Shown piece by piece: positions 19,110 to 29,923 of a stretch of DNA of 64,000 bases. The notes beneath the pieces are model-generated. The model worked only from the letters and a program-made list of their open reading frames with translations, made no database searches and was not told where the DNA came from. Position 1 is the first letter of the stretch. Every line of letters begins with the position of its first letter. The DNA comes from Rhodospirillaceae bacterium (GTDB lineage Bacteria; Pseudomonadota; Alphaproteobacteria; UBA6615): contig JABIVD010000051.1 in assembly GCA_018667335.1 (NCBI GenBank), positions 32,025 through 96,024 on the forward strand, read 5' to 3'. Position numbers and translations under genes: made by a program.

Positions 19110-19763
19110 TCACACGGGTCGAGGGTGAATCAGCGGGCCGGTGACCATATCCGGCATGTCGATGATCGCACGCTCATCGAGGATTTTGACCCTGTCTTCC
19201 GCCAGGAGCCGGACGGCGTGGGGGTAGCAAAGATGCTCGGCCTCCAGAATGCGGGCCGCGAGCGTATCGTCGTCATCGTCAGGCAGGACCGGGACGGCGG
19301 CCTGCACGAGGATCGGCCCGGCATCCATCTCGGGGCGCACGATATGCACGGTGCAGCCGCTCAGGCGAACACCGGCCGCGATCGCCTGTGCGTGGGCGTC
19401 GATACCTTTAAAGGCCGGGAGGAGTGAGGGGTGAATATTCACCACCTTGTCGCGCCAGGCCTCGACAAACCAGCTGGACAGGAGGCGCATGAAGCCGGCA
19501 AGGCAGACAAGTTCCGCACCTGATGCTCTGAGTTTTTCGTCGACCTGCCGATCGAAACTTTCGCGGTCCGGGAATGCGCCATGCTCGATCACAGAGGTCT
19601 CTATTCCCGCGGCCCTGGCGTGATCGAGACCCTGCGCGTTCGGTTTGTTCGAAACGACCAGCACGATTTCGGCGGGAAAACCGGGTGTCGCGCAGGCGGC
19701 TATCAGGGCCTGCAGGTTGGAGCCCCGGCCGGAAATCAGGACGCCGACCTTCAGGCGGATCAT
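19110..19763 (-). CDS. purN: Phosphoribosylglycinamide formyltransferase
   Basis: Third step of purine synthesis, formylating GAR with 10-formyl-THF. 217 residues; [15 protein letters not shown] at the N-terminus, [13 protein letters not shown] and the catalytic [12 protein letters not shown] with a conserved His, and [18 protein letters not shown] with the catalytic Asp. Its ATG overlaps the purM stop by four bases. Confidence 0.97.
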   Translation of the reverse strand: MIRLKVGVLISGRGSNLQALIAACATPGFPAEIVLVVSNKPNAQGLDHARAAGIETSVIEHGAFPDRESFDRQVDEKLRASGAELVCLAGFMRLLSSWFVEAWRDKVVNIHPSLLPAFKGIDAHAQAIAAGVRLSGCTVHIVRPEMDAGPILVQAAVPVLPDDDDDTLAARILEAEHLCYPHAVRLLAEDRVKILDERAIIDMPDMVTGPLIHPRPV

Positions 19764-20848
19764 GCGGCCCCGCCGAGGGCAGCCGACAGGTCCGAAATCT
19801 CGACTGCGGCGTCTGTGGAGGATGTGATCTCACCGATGATCCGTGCATCCTCACCCGCGGCGTTGAGGCCGTTGACGATGTCATCGGCGCCATCCGCTTG
19901 CGACAAGGCGATCATGCCAATTCCGCAATTGAATGTGCGCGCCATCTCCATGTCATCGACACCCCCGGCCTGTCGAAGCCAGTCGAAAACGGGTGGTGCT
20001 GTCCAGCGGGTTCCGTCGAGCGCCGCCCCGAGGCCTGCGGGAAGTGCGCGCGGTATATTCTCGAGCAGGCCGCCGCCGGTGATGTGGGCAAAGCCCTTGA
20101 GCGCCGGCAGAGCCACCGCTGCGAGACAGGCGCGCACGTAAATGCGTGTCGGCGTCAGGAGTGCCGCGCCGAGTTCCTGTTCGCCATCAAAAGGTGCGGG
20201 GTCAGCCAGGTTGCTCCCCGCGTGTTCGACAATTTTGCGCACAAGGGAATAGCCGTTCGAGTGCACGCCGCTGGAGGCGAGACCAATGACAAGGTCGCCG
20301 GCTTCGACCGGGCGGTCGGGTCGCGGGAAGGCCGTGCCACGCTCCATGGCGCCGACCGAAAACCCCGCAAGGTCGAATTCGCCGCTCGCATAGAGACCAG
20401 GCATTTCAGCCGTTTCGCCCCCGATGAGGGCGCAGCCGGCTTGTTTGCAGCCATCCGCGATTCCCGAGACGACCGCAGCCGCGACTTCGGGGTCCAGCCC
20501 GCCGGTTGCGAAGTAATCCAGAAAGAAGAGCGGCTCGGCGCCCTGAACGACGAGGTCGTTGACGCACATCGCAACCAGATCGATACCCAGCGTGTCGAAG
20601 CGGCCGGTTTCGAAGGCCAGCTTGAGCTTGGTCCCGACACCATCCGTCGCTGCAACCAGGATCGGGTCCTTGAATCCCGCCGCCTTGGGATCGAAAAGTG
20701 CACCAAAACCACCGAGCCCATCGACCGAGCCGGCGCGTTGCGTCGACGCCGCCAACGGCTTGATGGTCTCGACAAGGGCGTTGCCGGCCGCAATATCCAC
20801 GCCGGCGTCTTTGTAGGAAAGCCCCAGTGTCCGTCTCCTCGCGCGCAT
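19760..20848 (-). CDS. purM: Phosphoribosylformylglycinamidine cyclo-ligase (AIR synthetase)
   Basis: Closes the imidazole ring in purine synthesis. 362 residues; [14 protein letters not shown] near the start, [15 protein letters not shown] [25 protein letters not shown] and [12 protein letters not shown] are the hallmarks. The first few residues (MRARRRTLG) are slightly longer than usual and a later start cannot be excluded. Heads a purM-purN operon, divergent from the DUF2066 gene across 109 bases. Confidence 0.97.
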   Translation of the reverse strand: MRARRRTLGLSYKDAGVDIAAGNALVETIKPLAASTQRAGSVDGLGGFGALFDPKAAGFKDPILVAATDGVGTKLKLAFETGRFDTLGIDLVAMCVNDLVVQGAEPLFFLDYFATGGLDPEVAAAVVSGIADGCKQAGCALIGGETAEMPGLYASGEFDLAGFSVGAMERGTAFPRPDRPVEAGDLVIGLASSGVHSNGYSLVRKIVEHAGSNLADPAPFDGEQELGAALLTPTRIYVRACLAAVALPALKGFAHITGGGLLENIPRALPAGLGAALDGTRWTAPPVFDWLRQAGGVDDMEMARTFNCGIGMIALSQADGADDIVNGLNAAGEDARIIGEITSSTDAAVEISDLSAALGGAA

Positions 20849-20957
20849 CGCGCATCATTCGTGCTATTGCTTTGCCACATTCGCGGCGCAGTGGTCATGT
20901 AGACCGCGAATCACGCCGTATCGGTACGTCAGAATAGGTGTTTCAAGGTCATTTGCA

Positions 20958-22139
20958 ATGTGTCGCGCGCTGCAAAAATTTAGTCTCGTTCTCGCCATGT
21001 GGTTGCTCGCTGCGGGTGTCGTTTCGTTCGTCGGATCGTCCGCTCTGCAGGCACAGCAATCTGCGCTTGAGGACATTTTCGTCGTCCGTGATGTGGCGCT
21101 GGACGAAAGCGCCCAAACGGCAACGGCCGCGCGTGCAAGCGCTCTTGCCAAGGGACAACGCGAGGCGTTCGCGCGGCTTGAGGCGCGATTGACCCGCAGT
21201 GTGCACCGCGGCATTGCCGCGGGCATCGAACCCGACACGCTGCGTTTTCTCGTCGACGCAATCCAGATCGACGGAGAGAAGACGTCGGATGTGCGCTATC
21301 TCGCGAATTTAACGGTCACCTTCAAACCGGATGCAGTGCGAAACCTCTTCCGCCTGTCCGCTGTACCGTTCTCCGAATTGCGCAGCCGGCCGCTGACGGT
21401 GATCCCCGTCCTGGCGACTCCCGCGCGCTATCTGCTTTGGGATGACCCCAACCCCTGGCGTGAGGCGTGGCGAAACCATCCCGAGGGAACCGGCCTTGTT
21501 CCCATGTTGGCGCCGATCGGAGATCTGTCGGACCTGTCGGGGCTCACGGTGGATCAGGCCGTCGATGGTGATCCGGATGTCCTGGCGCGCTTCGCCGCGC
21601 GCTATGGTGCCCGCGGGGTGGTGGTCACGATCGCCAATATTTTCGAGGTGGAGCCTGGCATTCTGCGCAGCGATATCGTCAGTGTGCCCGTTGGGTTGCC
21701 GGAGATGAGCCCTTTCAGCATTTCCGTTACCGGGCAGGAAGACGAGACCGAGCACGTCATACTCGCGCGCGCGGTCGGCGAGATCCGTGAGATTATCGAG
21801 GATGAGTGGAAGGCCGCGAGTGCGCTCACCTCTGGTGAGATTGGCCAATTGCGGGCGGCAGTCCCCATTTCGAATTTGAAAAACTGGGTCGATATCCGCG
21901 GGCGAATTTCCCGTGTGCCCGCCGTCACCGATATTCAGGTCGTCGCGCTTACGGCCATGTCGGCGGAGATCGTGATCAATCACCGCGGAGATGTTGCGCG
22001 GCTGACCCGCGCCTTCGAGCGGTTCGATTTGATTCTTGAAAGCACCGGTCTCGAGCCGGTCAACGCGCAACCGTCCGGGGCCACCCAGGCGGGCCTCCGG
22101 GCGCTGGTGACCCATGTCGTCCGCCTGGCGGTCAACTGA
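20958..22139 (+). CDS. DUF2066 domain protein, secreted or membrane-anchored
   Basis: 393 residues with an N-terminal signal segment ending ALQAQQ (about residue 34) and then the DUF2066 pattern: SALAKGQREAFARLEARL, YLANLTVTFKPDAVRNLF and RPLTVIPVLATPARYLLWDDPNPWREAW. The family is of unknown function and is usually found beside hda/hdaA and purM, exactly as here. The stop is 12 bases before the hdaA start, so the two are likely co-expressed. Confidence 0.85.
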   Translation: MCRALQKFSLVLAMWLLAAGVVSFVGSSALQAQQSALEDIFVVRDVALDESAQTATAARASALAKGQREAFARLEARLTRSVHRGIAAGIEPDTLRFLVDAIQIDGEKTSDVRYLANLTVTFKPDAVRNLFRLSAVPFSELRSRPLTVIPVLATPARYLLWDDPNPWREAWRNHPEGTGLVPMLAPIGDLSDLSGLTVDQAVDGDPDVLARFAARYGARGVVVTIANIFEVEPGILRSDIVSVPVGLPEMSPFSISVTGQEDETEHVILARAVGEIREIIEDEWKAASALTSGEIGQLRAAVPISNLKNWVDIRGRISRVPAVTDIQVVALTAMSAEIVINHRGDVARLTRAFERFDLILESTGLEPVNAQPSGATQAGLRALVTHVVRLAVN

Positions 22140-22151
22140 TTGGATCGATCC

Positions 22152-22829
22152 GTGAGCCGGCAACTTGTCTTGGATTTGGGGCATCGTACGGCCCGGGGGC
22201 GATCCGACTTCCTGGTCTCGCGCAGCAATGCGGAAGCGGTGGAGTGGATGGATCGCTGGCCGGATTGGCCTGCCCGCGCACTCGCGATCTGGGGCCCGGC
22301 GGCTTCGGGCAAGACGCATCTCGGACATGTCTGGTGCGATGTGAGTGGCGGGATCCTGATCGGACCCGACGATGTGCGCGCGTCAGATGGCTCGGAGTTG
22401 CGCGCGCGCAACAGATTTCTATTCGTCGACGATGCGGACCAGCTTGCGGGCGATCGGGACGGCGAAGAGGCGCTGTTGCATCTCTACAATTACGTGCTTG
22501 AGACGGACGGCGCGTTGTTGCTCGCGGGGCGCGAGGCGCCCGCGCGCTGGAATGTCGGTCTCGCCGATCTGGCGTCGCGGCTGAAGGCCCTGGCCGGGGC
22601 CGGCATATCGGCGCCCGACGACGACCTGCTGGCGGCGTTGATGGTCAAGTTGTTTCGCGACCGGCAATTGCGTGTGGGTGAGGATGTCGTGCTTTACCTG
22701 ATGGCACGCATGGAGCGTTCCTTCGCCGCCGTCGCCGATATTGTTGCCGCGATTGATTCCGCCGCGCTCGAACGTGCACGGCCTGTGACGGTCCCGCTGG
22801 CGCGGGAAATTCTCGACGATTTTGTCTGA
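22152..22829 (+). CDS. hdaA: HdaA, DnaA-inactivating AAA+ protein
   Basis: DnaA-like ATPase that, with the sliding clamp, stimulates ATP hydrolysis on DnaA and so restrains re-initiation. Walker A is GPAASGKT (48-55), Walker B FLFVDDADQL. I choose the GTG at 22152 because it places the QLVLDL clamp-binding type motif at residues 4-9, where Hda proteins have it; a TTG four codons earlier is also open. No DnaA DNA-binding domain IV follows. About 225 residues, normal for the family. Confidence 0.87.
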   Translation: MSRQLVLDLGHRTARGRSDFLVSRSNAEAVEWMDRWPDWPARALAIWGPAASGKTHLGHVWCDVSGGILIGPDDVRASDGSELRARNRFLFVDDADQLAGDRDGEEALLHLYNYVLETDGALLLAGREAPARWNVGLADLASRLKALAGAGISAPDDDLLAALMVKLFRDRQLRVGEDVVLYLMARMERSFAAVADIVAAIDSAALERARPVTVPLAREILDDFV

Positions 22830-22836
22830 CACCAAT

Positions 22837-22858
22837 CTGTCATCGGTCCGTCATAAAT
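22837..22858 (+). promoter_or_regulatory. Pho box upstream of ppk
   Basis: Two seven-base half sites, CTGTCAT and CCGTCAT, are each followed by four bases (CGGT, AAAT), giving the 11-base direct-repeat period of the PhoB-binding Pho box. Only one base of the 14 differs from the CTGTCAT consensus. It ends 72 bases before the ppk start. This is a visible sequence match; regulation by PhoB is inferred. Confidence 0.78.
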
Positions 22859-22930
22859 TGCGGACATGATCCGATATCGTTAGCCTAGACGGCTGAATGG
22901 CGCGCATGCGCCTGTAATCCTTTGCAAAAA

Positions 22931-25102
22931 ATGGTCCCCGTGGTCGCTGAAGACGCAGCATTAAATCCTGACTCGGTCCCCGGGATCGGGTTGGATTCTC
23001 CGGAACGGTTCATCAACCGCGAGCTCTCTTGGCTGGCGTTCAACGAACGCGTGCTCGAAGAGGCCGAGAATCACAGCCATCCGCTGCTCGAGCGCGTGCG
23101 CTTCCTGTCGATTTCCGCGTCGAACCTGGACGAGTTCTACATGGTTCGGGTTGCGGGCCTGAAGGGACAGGTCGAGGCCGGGATCGCGTCTGTGACCCAG
23201 GAAGGCCTGACACCAAGCGAACAGCTGGTGGCGATAAATGCGCGGGCCGGGGCGCTGATGGCGGCGCAGCAGAAAATCTGGCTCACCCTTGTCGAGGAAC
23301 TGCGGGCGAGTGATATCGCGGTCGTCGAACCGGACGAACTGAGCGACGAAGAAGCTGCCTGGCTCGAAAACCGGTTCATGACCACGATTTTCCCGGTCCT
23401 GACGCCGCTCGCCGTTGATCCCGCCCATCCGTTCCCGTTTATCCCGAATTTCGGGCTGGCACAGGCGCTGGAATTGTACCGGGCGAGCGACAACCGGCTG
23501 ATGATCGGCCTCCTGCCCTTGCCAGGACAGATCGAGCGTTTTATTCGCCTGCCCGGCGAGCGCCCGCGTTTCGTCCTGCTCGAAAAATGCGTCGCCATGT
23601 TCCTCAACCGGATCTTTCCGGGCTTCGAGCTGCGCGGTGTGGGCACGTTCCGGGTCATACGAGACAGCGACATCGAAGTGCTGGAAGAGGCGGAAGATTT
23701 GGTCCGTCTCTTCGAATCCGCGCTCAAACGCCGTCGTCGCGGTTCGGTGATCCGGCTGACAATTGATGCGGAAATGCCTCCGGATTTGCGGCGCTTCGTG
23801 ACCGAGGAAATCGGCGTCGATGAGGAGGATGTGTTCGTCCTCGATGGGATGCCCGGTCTCGACCGGACCAAGGAACTCATCGTCGATGACCGGCGCGATC
23901 TTCTGTTCGAGCCTTTCAACGCGCGCTTCCCCGAGCGTATTCGCGACTTCGCCGGTGATTGCTTCGCGGCGATCCGGGCCAAGGACATCGTCGTCCACCA
24001 CCCGTTCGAATCCTTCGACGTGGTCGTGCAGTTCCTGCGCCAGGCCGCGCGTGATCCCCAGGTTGTCGCGATCAAACAGACGCTCTATCGCACATCCGAG
24101 GATTCACCGATCGTCAGCGCCCTGATTGAAGCCGCCGAGGCCGGGAAATCCGTGACGGCGCTGATTGAGCTCAAGGCGCGTTTCGACGAAGAGGCGAATA
24201 TCCGCTGGGCCCGCGAGCTGGAGCGGGCGGGCGTACAGATCGTCTACGGATTCATTGACCTCAAGACCCACGCGAAGATCAGCCTCGTGCACCGGCGTGA
24301 AGGCAGTGATCTGCGGACCTATGCCCATTTCGGGACAGGCAACTATCACCCGATCACAGCCCGGATCTACACGGATATCAGCTACCTGACGAAGGACCCG
24401 ATGCTGTGTCAGGACGCCTCGCGGGTGTTCAACTACATGACCGGATATGCCCGGCCCGAGGGGCTGGAGAAGGTCGCGGTCGCGCCGGTCAATCTGCGCG
24501 AAACCCTGATGGACTGCATCGAGGGAGAAATTGCACATGCCCAGGCGGGTCGGCCGGCGGAAATCTGGGCGAAGTTCAACAGCCTGGTCGATGGTGACAT
24601 CATCGACACGCTGTACCGGGCATCCCAGGCCGGTGTGCTGATCCGGTTGGCCATTCGCGGCATCTGCTGCCTGCGCCCCGGTGTGCCGGGTTTGAGCGAG
24701 AATATCGAGGTGAAGAGCATCATCGGACGGTTCCTCGAACATTCGCGCATCATGGCCTTCGGATCGGGCGCAGAACTGCCGTCGCCCCAGGCGAAGCTCT
24801 TTATCTCATCCGCTGACTGGATGCCGCGCAATCTCGACCGTCGGGTGGAGCTTCTGGTGCCCATCGAAAGCGGCACCGTGCATGAGCAAATTCTCGACCA
24901 GATCTTGGTTGCGAATCTGCTGGATCGCGCCCAAAGCTGGGTCATGGAGCCCGATGGCACCTACATCCGGATCGACACGAGCCGCGAGCAGGACCCATTC
25001 AACGCGCACAAATATTTCATGACCAATCCCAGCCTGTCTGGGCGTGGCAGCGCGCTGAAGAAGCCCGGCAGCGCGCCGCAACTGCTTGCGCATCCGGACT
25101 AG
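22931..25102 (+). CDS. ppk1: Polyphosphate kinase 1
   Basis: Polymerises phosphate from ATP into polyphosphate. 723 residues from the ATG at 22931 (a TTG lies three codons earlier; no strong ribosome-binding site for either). The phosphorylated histidine is H447 in THAKISLV and the second essential histidine H604 in LEHSRIM; their spacing of 157 residues equals that of H435 and H592 in the E. coli enzyme. The N-terminal [20 protein letters not shown] is canonical. Followed after 33 bases by ppx. A Pho box lies upstream. Confidence 0.97.
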   Translation: MVPVVAEDAALNPDSVPGIGLDSPERFINRELSWLAFNERVLEEAENHSHPLLERVRFLSISASNLDEFYMVRVAGLKGQVEAGIASVTQEGLTPSEQLVAINARAGALMAAQQKIWLTLVEELRASDIAVVEPDELSDEEAAWLENRFMTTIFPVLTPLAVDPAHPFPFIPNFGLAQALELYRASDNRLMIGLLPLPGQIERFIRLPGERPRFVLLEKCVAMFLNRIFPGFELRGVGTFRVIRDSDIEVLEEAEDLVRLFESALKRRRRGSVIRLTIDAEMPPDLRRFVTEEIGVDEEDVFVLDGMPGLDRTKELIVDDRRDLLFEPFNARFPERIRDFAGDCFAAIRAKDIVVHHPFESFDVVVQFLRQAARDPQVVAIKQTLYRTSEDSPIVSALIEAAEAGKSVTALIELKARFDEEANIRWARELERAGVQIVYGFIDLKTHAKISLVHRREGSDLRTYAHFGTGNYHPITARIYTDISYLTKDPMLCQDASRVFNYMTGYARPEGLEKVAVAPVNLRETLMDCIEGEIAHAQAGRPAEIWAKFNSLVDGDIIDTLYRASQAGVLIRLAIRGICCLRPGVPGLSENIEVKSIIGRFLEHSRIMAFGSGAELPSPQAKLFISSADWMPRNLDRRVELLVPIESGTVHEQILDQILVANLLDRAQSWVMEPDGTYIRIDTSREQDPFNAHKYFMTNPSLSGRGSALKKPGSAPQLLAHPD

Positions 25103-25135
25103 GCTTCCTCCACGCCGACCAATTCCGCGACGACG

Positions 25136-26644
25136 ATGCCTAATCGCTCTCCTTTGGTGGGCGGGCCGGCGGCCGTCGTCGATATCGGGTCGAACTCGAT
25201 CCGACTCGTCGTCTTTCGTGACCGTTCCCGCGCCGCGCCGGTTGTATTCAACGAGCGCGTGACGTGCGGTATTGGCCGCGACTTGGCCGCGACCGGCCGG
25301 CTCCACCCGGACGGTGTGACCCAGGCCCTGGCCAACCTGCCGCGGTTTGCCGCGATTGTGCGGACCATGGGTGTCGAGGACACGATGCTGGTGGCGACCG
25401 CAGCGACCCGTGAGGCTGCGGACGGCGCGGAATTTCTCAAACGGGTCGAAGCGATCTTCGGCCGTTCTGTCGCGCAGCTCGATGGTGACCAGGAGGCCCG
25501 GTTTGCCGCCTGCGGCGTGATCAGTGGCCTGCCCGAAGCGCATGGCGTGGCCGCGGATCTCGGCGGCGGCAGCCTGGAGCTTGCCGCGGTTTCTGCGGGA
25601 GAGGTTGGCGAGCATGGCAGCCTGCCGCTCGGCCCACTGCGTCTGGCGGCGACGCTGGGCGAGGACAATGGCGGGCTCGCGGACCACATCGACGAGGTGC
25701 TTTCGACATTCCCCTGGATTCGTGGCGCAGTCGATGGCGGCGCGATCTACGCTGTCGGCGGCGCCTGGCGTGCCCTGGCGCGGCTGCACATGGTGCAGAC
25801 CAAATATCCCCTGCGTGTGATCCACAATTATCGGATGACCGGCCGGGAGACGTTCGATTTTTGCGAGCTGGTCGCCGGGCTGGGTGCCGAGAGCCTGTCG
25901 CGGATCAGCGCCGTGCCGCGCGCGCGCGTATCCACGTTGCCGATCGCGGCGACGGTGCTCGCACGGTTGATCCGGACCTCGAAGGCCGAGCAGGTCGTAT
26001 TTTCCGCCAACGGTATTCGCGAGGGATCCCAGTTCGACGCCCTCGACGAAGAGACCCGCGCCGCCGACCCGCTGATCGTTGCCTGCGAACATCTCGCGGC
26101 CCGTGAAAGCCGCGCACTGGGCTCGGGCACCGCGCTGTTCGACTGGGTCGACCCCCTGTTTGTCGGCGAGAAAGAAAACCTGCGCCGGTTGCGCCGGGCC
26201 GCCTGCCTGCTCGCCGATATCGGTTGGCACGAGCACCCGGATTATCGGGCCGAGCAGGTCTATTTCCGGATTCTGCGCCTGCCGCTGCTCGCCCTGTCCC
26301 ATGCGGAGAAGACCAAGATCGCGCTGGCGGTCTATCGCCGCTACACGGGCGCCAAGGGCGGCGCCACCCTGCGCGTGGCGAATGCGTTGCTCACCCCGGA
26401 GGATGTCGATTGGTCACGCCGCCTGGGCGCGGCCCTGCGCCTGGCCGAGACCCTCACGGGCGGGAGCGCGGTGTTGCTTGAGGGTGTCGGGCTGAAGCTC
26501 AAATCCCAGCAACTGACCCTGACATTAGCGCCGGGTCATGCCGATCTGTTCGGCGACCTGGTGAGCTCCCGGTTCGCGGCACTGGCGAAGTTGTTCGGCG
26601 TGTCGGGCGTGATCAAGGGCGACGGGCTGCGCGAGAAAGTTTAA
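25136..26644 (+). CDS. ppx: Exopolyphosphatase / pppGpp phosphohydrolase
   Basis: Ppx/GppA family of the sugar kinase-actin fold. 502 residues; phosphate-1 loop VVDIGSNSIRLVV, ATAATREA, and the second phosphate loop VAADLGGGSLELA are all present, and the long C-terminal HD-like part supports Ppx-length family members. It follows ppk and probably shares its promoter, giving synthesis and breakdown of polyphosphate one regulation. The ppGpp-related activity of some members cannot be excluded. Confidence 0.93.
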   Translation: MPNRSPLVGGPAAVVDIGSNSIRLVVFRDRSRAAPVVFNERVTCGIGRDLAATGRLHPDGVTQALANLPRFAAIVRTMGVEDTMLVATAATREAADGAEFLKRVEAIFGRSVAQLDGDQEARFAACGVISGLPEAHGVAADLGGGSLELAAVSAGEVGEHGSLPLGPLRLAATLGEDNGGLADHIDEVLSTFPWIRGAVDGGAIYAVGGAWRALARLHMVQTKYPLRVIHNYRMTGRETFDFCELVAGLGAESLSRISAVPRARVSTLPIAATVLARLIRTSKAEQVVFSANGIREGSQFDALDEETRAADPLIVACEHLAARESRALGSGTALFDWVDPLFVGEKENLRRLRRAACLLADIGWHEHPDYRAEQVYFRILRLPLLALSHAEKTKIALAVYRRYTGAKGGATLRVANALLTPEDVDWSRRLGAALRLAETLTGGSAVLLEGVGLKLKSQQLTLTLAPGHADLFGDLVSSRFAALAKLFGVSGVIKGDGLREKV

Positions 26645-26659
26645 GCAGCGCGCAGAACG

Positions 26660-27844
26660 CTATTCGGCGGCTTCGTCGTTCGCTTCGCCTTCGGGCACAA
26701 CCTCGACGATACGCACCAGGCCGCTCCCGGCGGCCAGCGCGATTTCACCGGCCTTGAGACGCAGCGCGTCGTTGCCGAAGATTTCCCGGCGCCAACCCCT
26801 GAGGGCCGCCACATCGGCATTGTCGTCGGCCGCGATCGCTTCCAGATCCGGCACGGTCGCGATGAGTTTCTGCGCGACCTGGTTGGTGTCGCATTTGAAC
26901 TTGAGCAGCACCTTGAGCAAATCCATCAGCGCGCCGGCACCCGGCGGCAGATCCAGCGGTTCGGGGATCGTCGGCGCCTGATCGAGGGGCAGGGCTTCGC
27001 CTTCGGCGATCGCCGCCAGCAATCCCTGGCCGAGCCGGCCTTCGGCGAAATTCTTCGGTATGCCCCGGACCCGCGACAGGGAATGGGCATCCTCGGGCGG
27101 GCGGGCCGCGATCTGGGCCAGCACATCGTCGCGCATCAGCCGGTTGCGCGGCAGATCACGCGCCATTGCCTCGCGGTCGCGCCACGCGGCGACGGCCTGC
27201 AGCATGGCCAGGTATTTCGGCTGGTTGCGCTTGGGCTTGAGCCGCCGCCAGCCATTTTCCGGGACCACCTCATACAGGGCCGGGTCGGCGAGCTTGACCA
27301 TCTCCTCCTCGACCCATTCGAGGCGGCCGTTCTCCTCGATCCGGCGGCGCAGCTTCTCATAGGCGGGGCGCAGATGGGTGACATCGCCCAGCGCGTATTC
27401 GAGTTGGGCATCGGTCAGCGGCCGTTGGGACCAGTCGGTGAAGCGGCTGCCCTTGTCGGGGCGGATTTTCGTCAGCTTGGCGATCAGGGTCTCGTAGCCG
27501 ACCTGGTCGCCGAACCCGGCGACCATGGCCGCGATCTGGGTGTCGAACAGCGGCTTGGGCGTGACGCCGCCTTCGTGATGGAAAATTTCGATGTCCTGCT
27601 TGGGCGCGTGCATCACCTTGAGCACGTTCTCGTCGGCCATCAGGTCGTAGAGCGGCGTGAGGTCCATCCCGTCGGCGAGCGGGTCGATGATCGCCTCGTC
27701 CTCGGGCCCCGCGACCTGTACCAGGCAAAGGATCGGCCAGAACGTGCTCTCGCGCATGAACTCGGTGTCGACGGTGATGTAATCGGCGGTAGACAGCGCG
27801 TCGCAGAAGCTCGCGAGCGCATCCGTATCTTTAATGACGTTCAT
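26660..27844 (-). CDS. rnd: Ribonuclease D
   Basis: 3'-5' exoribonuclease that trims tRNA and other small RNA. 394 residues from ATG 27844 (MNVIKDTDAL). The DEDD exonuclease domain shows ITVDTEFMRESTFWP and a later HAPKQDIEIFHHEGG, followed by an HRDC domain (about 205-290) and a further C-terminal HRDC-like segment. The frame is open upstream through the palindromic repeat but that part is repeat-derived translation. Converges with ppx across 15 bases. Confidence 0.95.
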   Translation of the reverse strand: MNVIKDTDALASFCDALSTADYITVDTEFMRESTFWPILCLVQVAGPEDEAIIDPLADGMDLTPLYDLMADENVLKVMHAPKQDIEIFHHEGGVTPKPLFDTQIAAMVAGFGDQVGYETLIAKLTKIRPDKGSRFTDWSQRPLTDAQLEYALGDVTHLRPAYEKLRRRIEENGRLEWVEEEMVKLADPALYEVVPENGWRRLKPKRNQPKYLAMLQAVAAWRDREAMARDLPRNRLMRDDVLAQIAARPPEDAHSLSRVRGIPKNFAEGRLGQGLLAAIAEGEALPLDQAPTIPEPLDLPPGAGALMDLLKVLLKFKCDTNQVAQKLIATVPDLEAIAADDNADVAALRGWRREIFGNDALRLKAGEIALAAGSGLVRIVEVVPEGEANDEAAE

Positions 27845-27890
27845 GGGCGGAATTTCTACAGGGATTCGAGTGGGTGGGGAAGGTGCGAGT

Positions 27891-27988
27891 CGGGCGGGTT
27901 GGAAACCCGCCCCTACGGTATTGACGGTTTCGTCGGATGCCTTGTTGCACGTCCGCATAGATGTAGGGGCGGGTTTCCAACCCGCCCG
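27891..27988. repeat. Inverted pair of 26-base palindromic repeats (family 1)
   Basis: Copy one is at 27891-27916 and its exact reverse complement at 27963-27988. Each copy is itself a hairpin, GGGCGGGTT and AACCCGCCC around a three-base loop, with a CTAC/GTAG flank. The pair lies in the 261-base gap between divergent rnd and aspS. The arrangement is that of a REP/BIME-type intergenic element. A related pair occurs at 30725-30792. Confidence 0.88.
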
Positions 27989-28105
27989 GGGTCATCCCGG
28001 AATACTCGGTCCGGCCTTGACAGGCGCGGGCGATCCGTGGCCATTGGCCCGACAGGCCCAAAAGGGCCGAATTCCAGCTTTTAACCAGCCTCTTTGGGAC
28101 GAAAC

Positions 28106-29914
28106 ATGCATCCCTATCGAACTCATACCTGTGGTGAACTGCGCGACGAGAATGCGGGCGAAACCGTCCGCCTGTCGGGCTGGATCCACCGCAAGCGCGA
28201 TCATGGCAACCTTCTGTTCGTGGATCTGCGCGACCAGTACGGCATCACCCAGTGCGTGATCGACACGTCGAGCCCGATTTTCGAGACCGTCGAGGGCGCA
28301 AGGCTGGAATCGGTCATCACCGTGACCGGCCCCGTTGTCGCGCGCTCCGCGGAGACGACCAACGCGACCATCCCGACCGGCTCGGTCGAGGTCGGCATCG
28401 CCGAGGTCAACGTCGAGAACGCCGCCGACCAGCTGCCCCTGCAGGTGAACTCCGACGAGGACACGGGCGAGGAAATCCGCCTGCGTTACCGCTATCTGGA
28501 CCTGCGCCGCGAGAAGGTTGCGCGCAACATCCTGCTGCGCAACGACGTCATCGCGTCGATCCGCCGGCGGATGATCGAGGCCGACTTCAAGGAATTCCAG
28601 ACCCCGATCCTGACCGCGTCGTCGCCCGAGGGCGCGCGCGACTATCTGGTGCCGTCGCGCCTGCATCCGGGCAAGTTCTATGCGTTGCCCCAGGCGCCGC
28701 AGCAGTTCAAGCAGCTGTTGATGGTCGCGGGCTTCGACAAGTATTTCCAGATCGCGCCGTGCTTCCGGGATGAAGACGCGCGTGCCGACCGCTCGCCGGG
28801 TGAGTTCTATCAGCTCGATTTCGAGATGGCCTACGCCACCCAGGATGACGTGTTCAACGCCATCGAGCCGGTGATCGCGGGCGTGTTCGAGGAATTCGCG
28901 GGCTTCAACCGGGACGCGGCTTGGTCGGTCACGCCGACGCCGTTCCCGCGGATCGCGTATGCGGACTCGATGCTGAAATACGGCAACGACAAGCCCGACC
29001 TGCGCAACCCGATCGAGATCGCCGACGTGGCCGAGGTGTTCGCCGGCTCCGACTTCAAGATCTTCGCCGGGCTGGTGGCCAAGGGCGGCACCGTGCGCGC
29101 CATTCCCGCACCGGGCGGCGGCGCGCAGCCGCGCAGCTGGTTCGACAAGCTCAACGACTGGTCCCGCGACGAGGGCGCGCCGGGGCTCGGCTACATCATC
29201 CTCGAGAACGGCGAGGGCAAGGGCCCGATCGCCAAGTTCGTGGCCGGTGAGCGCCTCGAGAAGCTCAAGCAGCTGGCGGGCCTGAAGGACGGCGACGCGG
29301 TGTTCTTCTCCGCCGGGGATGCCGACACGGCGGCCGAACTGGCCGGCAAGGCGCGCACCAAGATCGGCGAGGATCTCGATCTGATCCCGACGGGTCGCTT
29401 CGACTTCTGCTGGATCGTCGATTACCCGATGTACGAGAAGGACAAGGACACGGGCAAGATCGGCTTCTCCCACAACCCGTTCTCCATGCCCCAGGGCGAG
29501 ATGGCGGCGCTGGAGTCCGGCGACCCGCTCGACGTGCTGGCCTACCAGTACGACATCATCTGCAACGGGGTGGAACTGTCGTCCGGCGCGATCCGGAACC
29601 ATCGGCCCGACATCATGCTCAAGGCCTTCGACATCGCGGGCTACGACCGCGAGACGGTGGAGCGCGAGTTCGCGGGTATGTTCAACGCCTTCCGCTACGG
29701 TGCACCGCCCCATGGGGGCTCGGCACCGGGCATCGACCGCATCGTCATGCTGATCGCCGACGAGCCCAACATCCGCGAGGTCATCGCCTTCCCGATGAAC
29801 CAGCGCGCCGAGGATCTGATGATGGGCGCCCCGGCAGAGATCGACGACACGCGCCTGCGCGAGCTGCACCTGAAGAAGGTGCTGCCGAAGGGCGAGAACA
29901 AGGCCGAGAAGTAG
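28106..29914 (+). CDS. aspS: Aspartyl-tRNA synthetase, predicted non-discriminating
   Basis: 602-residue bacterial-type class IIb synthetase with N-terminal OB anticodon domain, catalytic core, GAD insertion (about 285-420) and motif 3 [12 protein letters not shown]. Motif 2 is [12 protein letters not shown]. In the N-terminal domain RKRDHGNL has H33 at the place of H31 of the Pseudomonas enzyme, which from memory is the residue linked with charging both tRNA-Asp and tRNA-Asn (E. coli has Leu). gatC and gatA at the end of the window supply the amidotransferase that would convert Asp-tRNA-Asn. Start is MHPYRTHT at 28106. Confidence 0.96.
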   Translation: MHPYRTHTCGELRDENAGETVRLSGWIHRKRDHGNLLFVDLRDQYGITQCVIDTSSPIFETVEGARLESVITVTGPVVARSAETTNATIPTGSVEVGIAEVNVENAADQLPLQVNSDEDTGEEIRLRYRYLDLRREKVARNILLRNDVIASIRRRMIEADFKEFQTPILTASSPEGARDYLVPSRLHPGKFYALPQAPQQFKQLLMVAGFDKYFQIAPCFRDEDARADRSPGEFYQLDFEMAYATQDDVFNAIEPVIAGVFEEFAGFNRDAAWSVTPTPFPRIAYADSMLKYGNDKPDLRNPIEIADVAEVFAGSDFKIFAGLVAKGGTVRAIPAPGGGAQPRSWFDKLNDWSRDEGAPGLGYIILENGEGKGPIAKFVAGERLEKLKQLAGLKDGDAVFFSAGDADTAAELAGKARTKIGEDLDLIPTGRFDFCWIVDYPMYEKDKDTGKIGFSHNPFSMPQGEMAALESGDPLDVLAYQYDIICNGVELSSGAIRNHRPDIMLKAFDIAGYDRETVEREFAGMFNAFRYGAPPHGGSAPGIDRIVMLIADEPNIREVIAFPMNQRAEDLMMGAPAEIDDTRLRELHLKKVLPKGENKAEK

Positions 29915-29923
29915 GAAATACCC

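Noticed and set aside
19574..20902. Plus-strand frame of about 440 codons over purN and purM
   Set aside because: Antisense shadow; the minus-strand genes are unmistakable.
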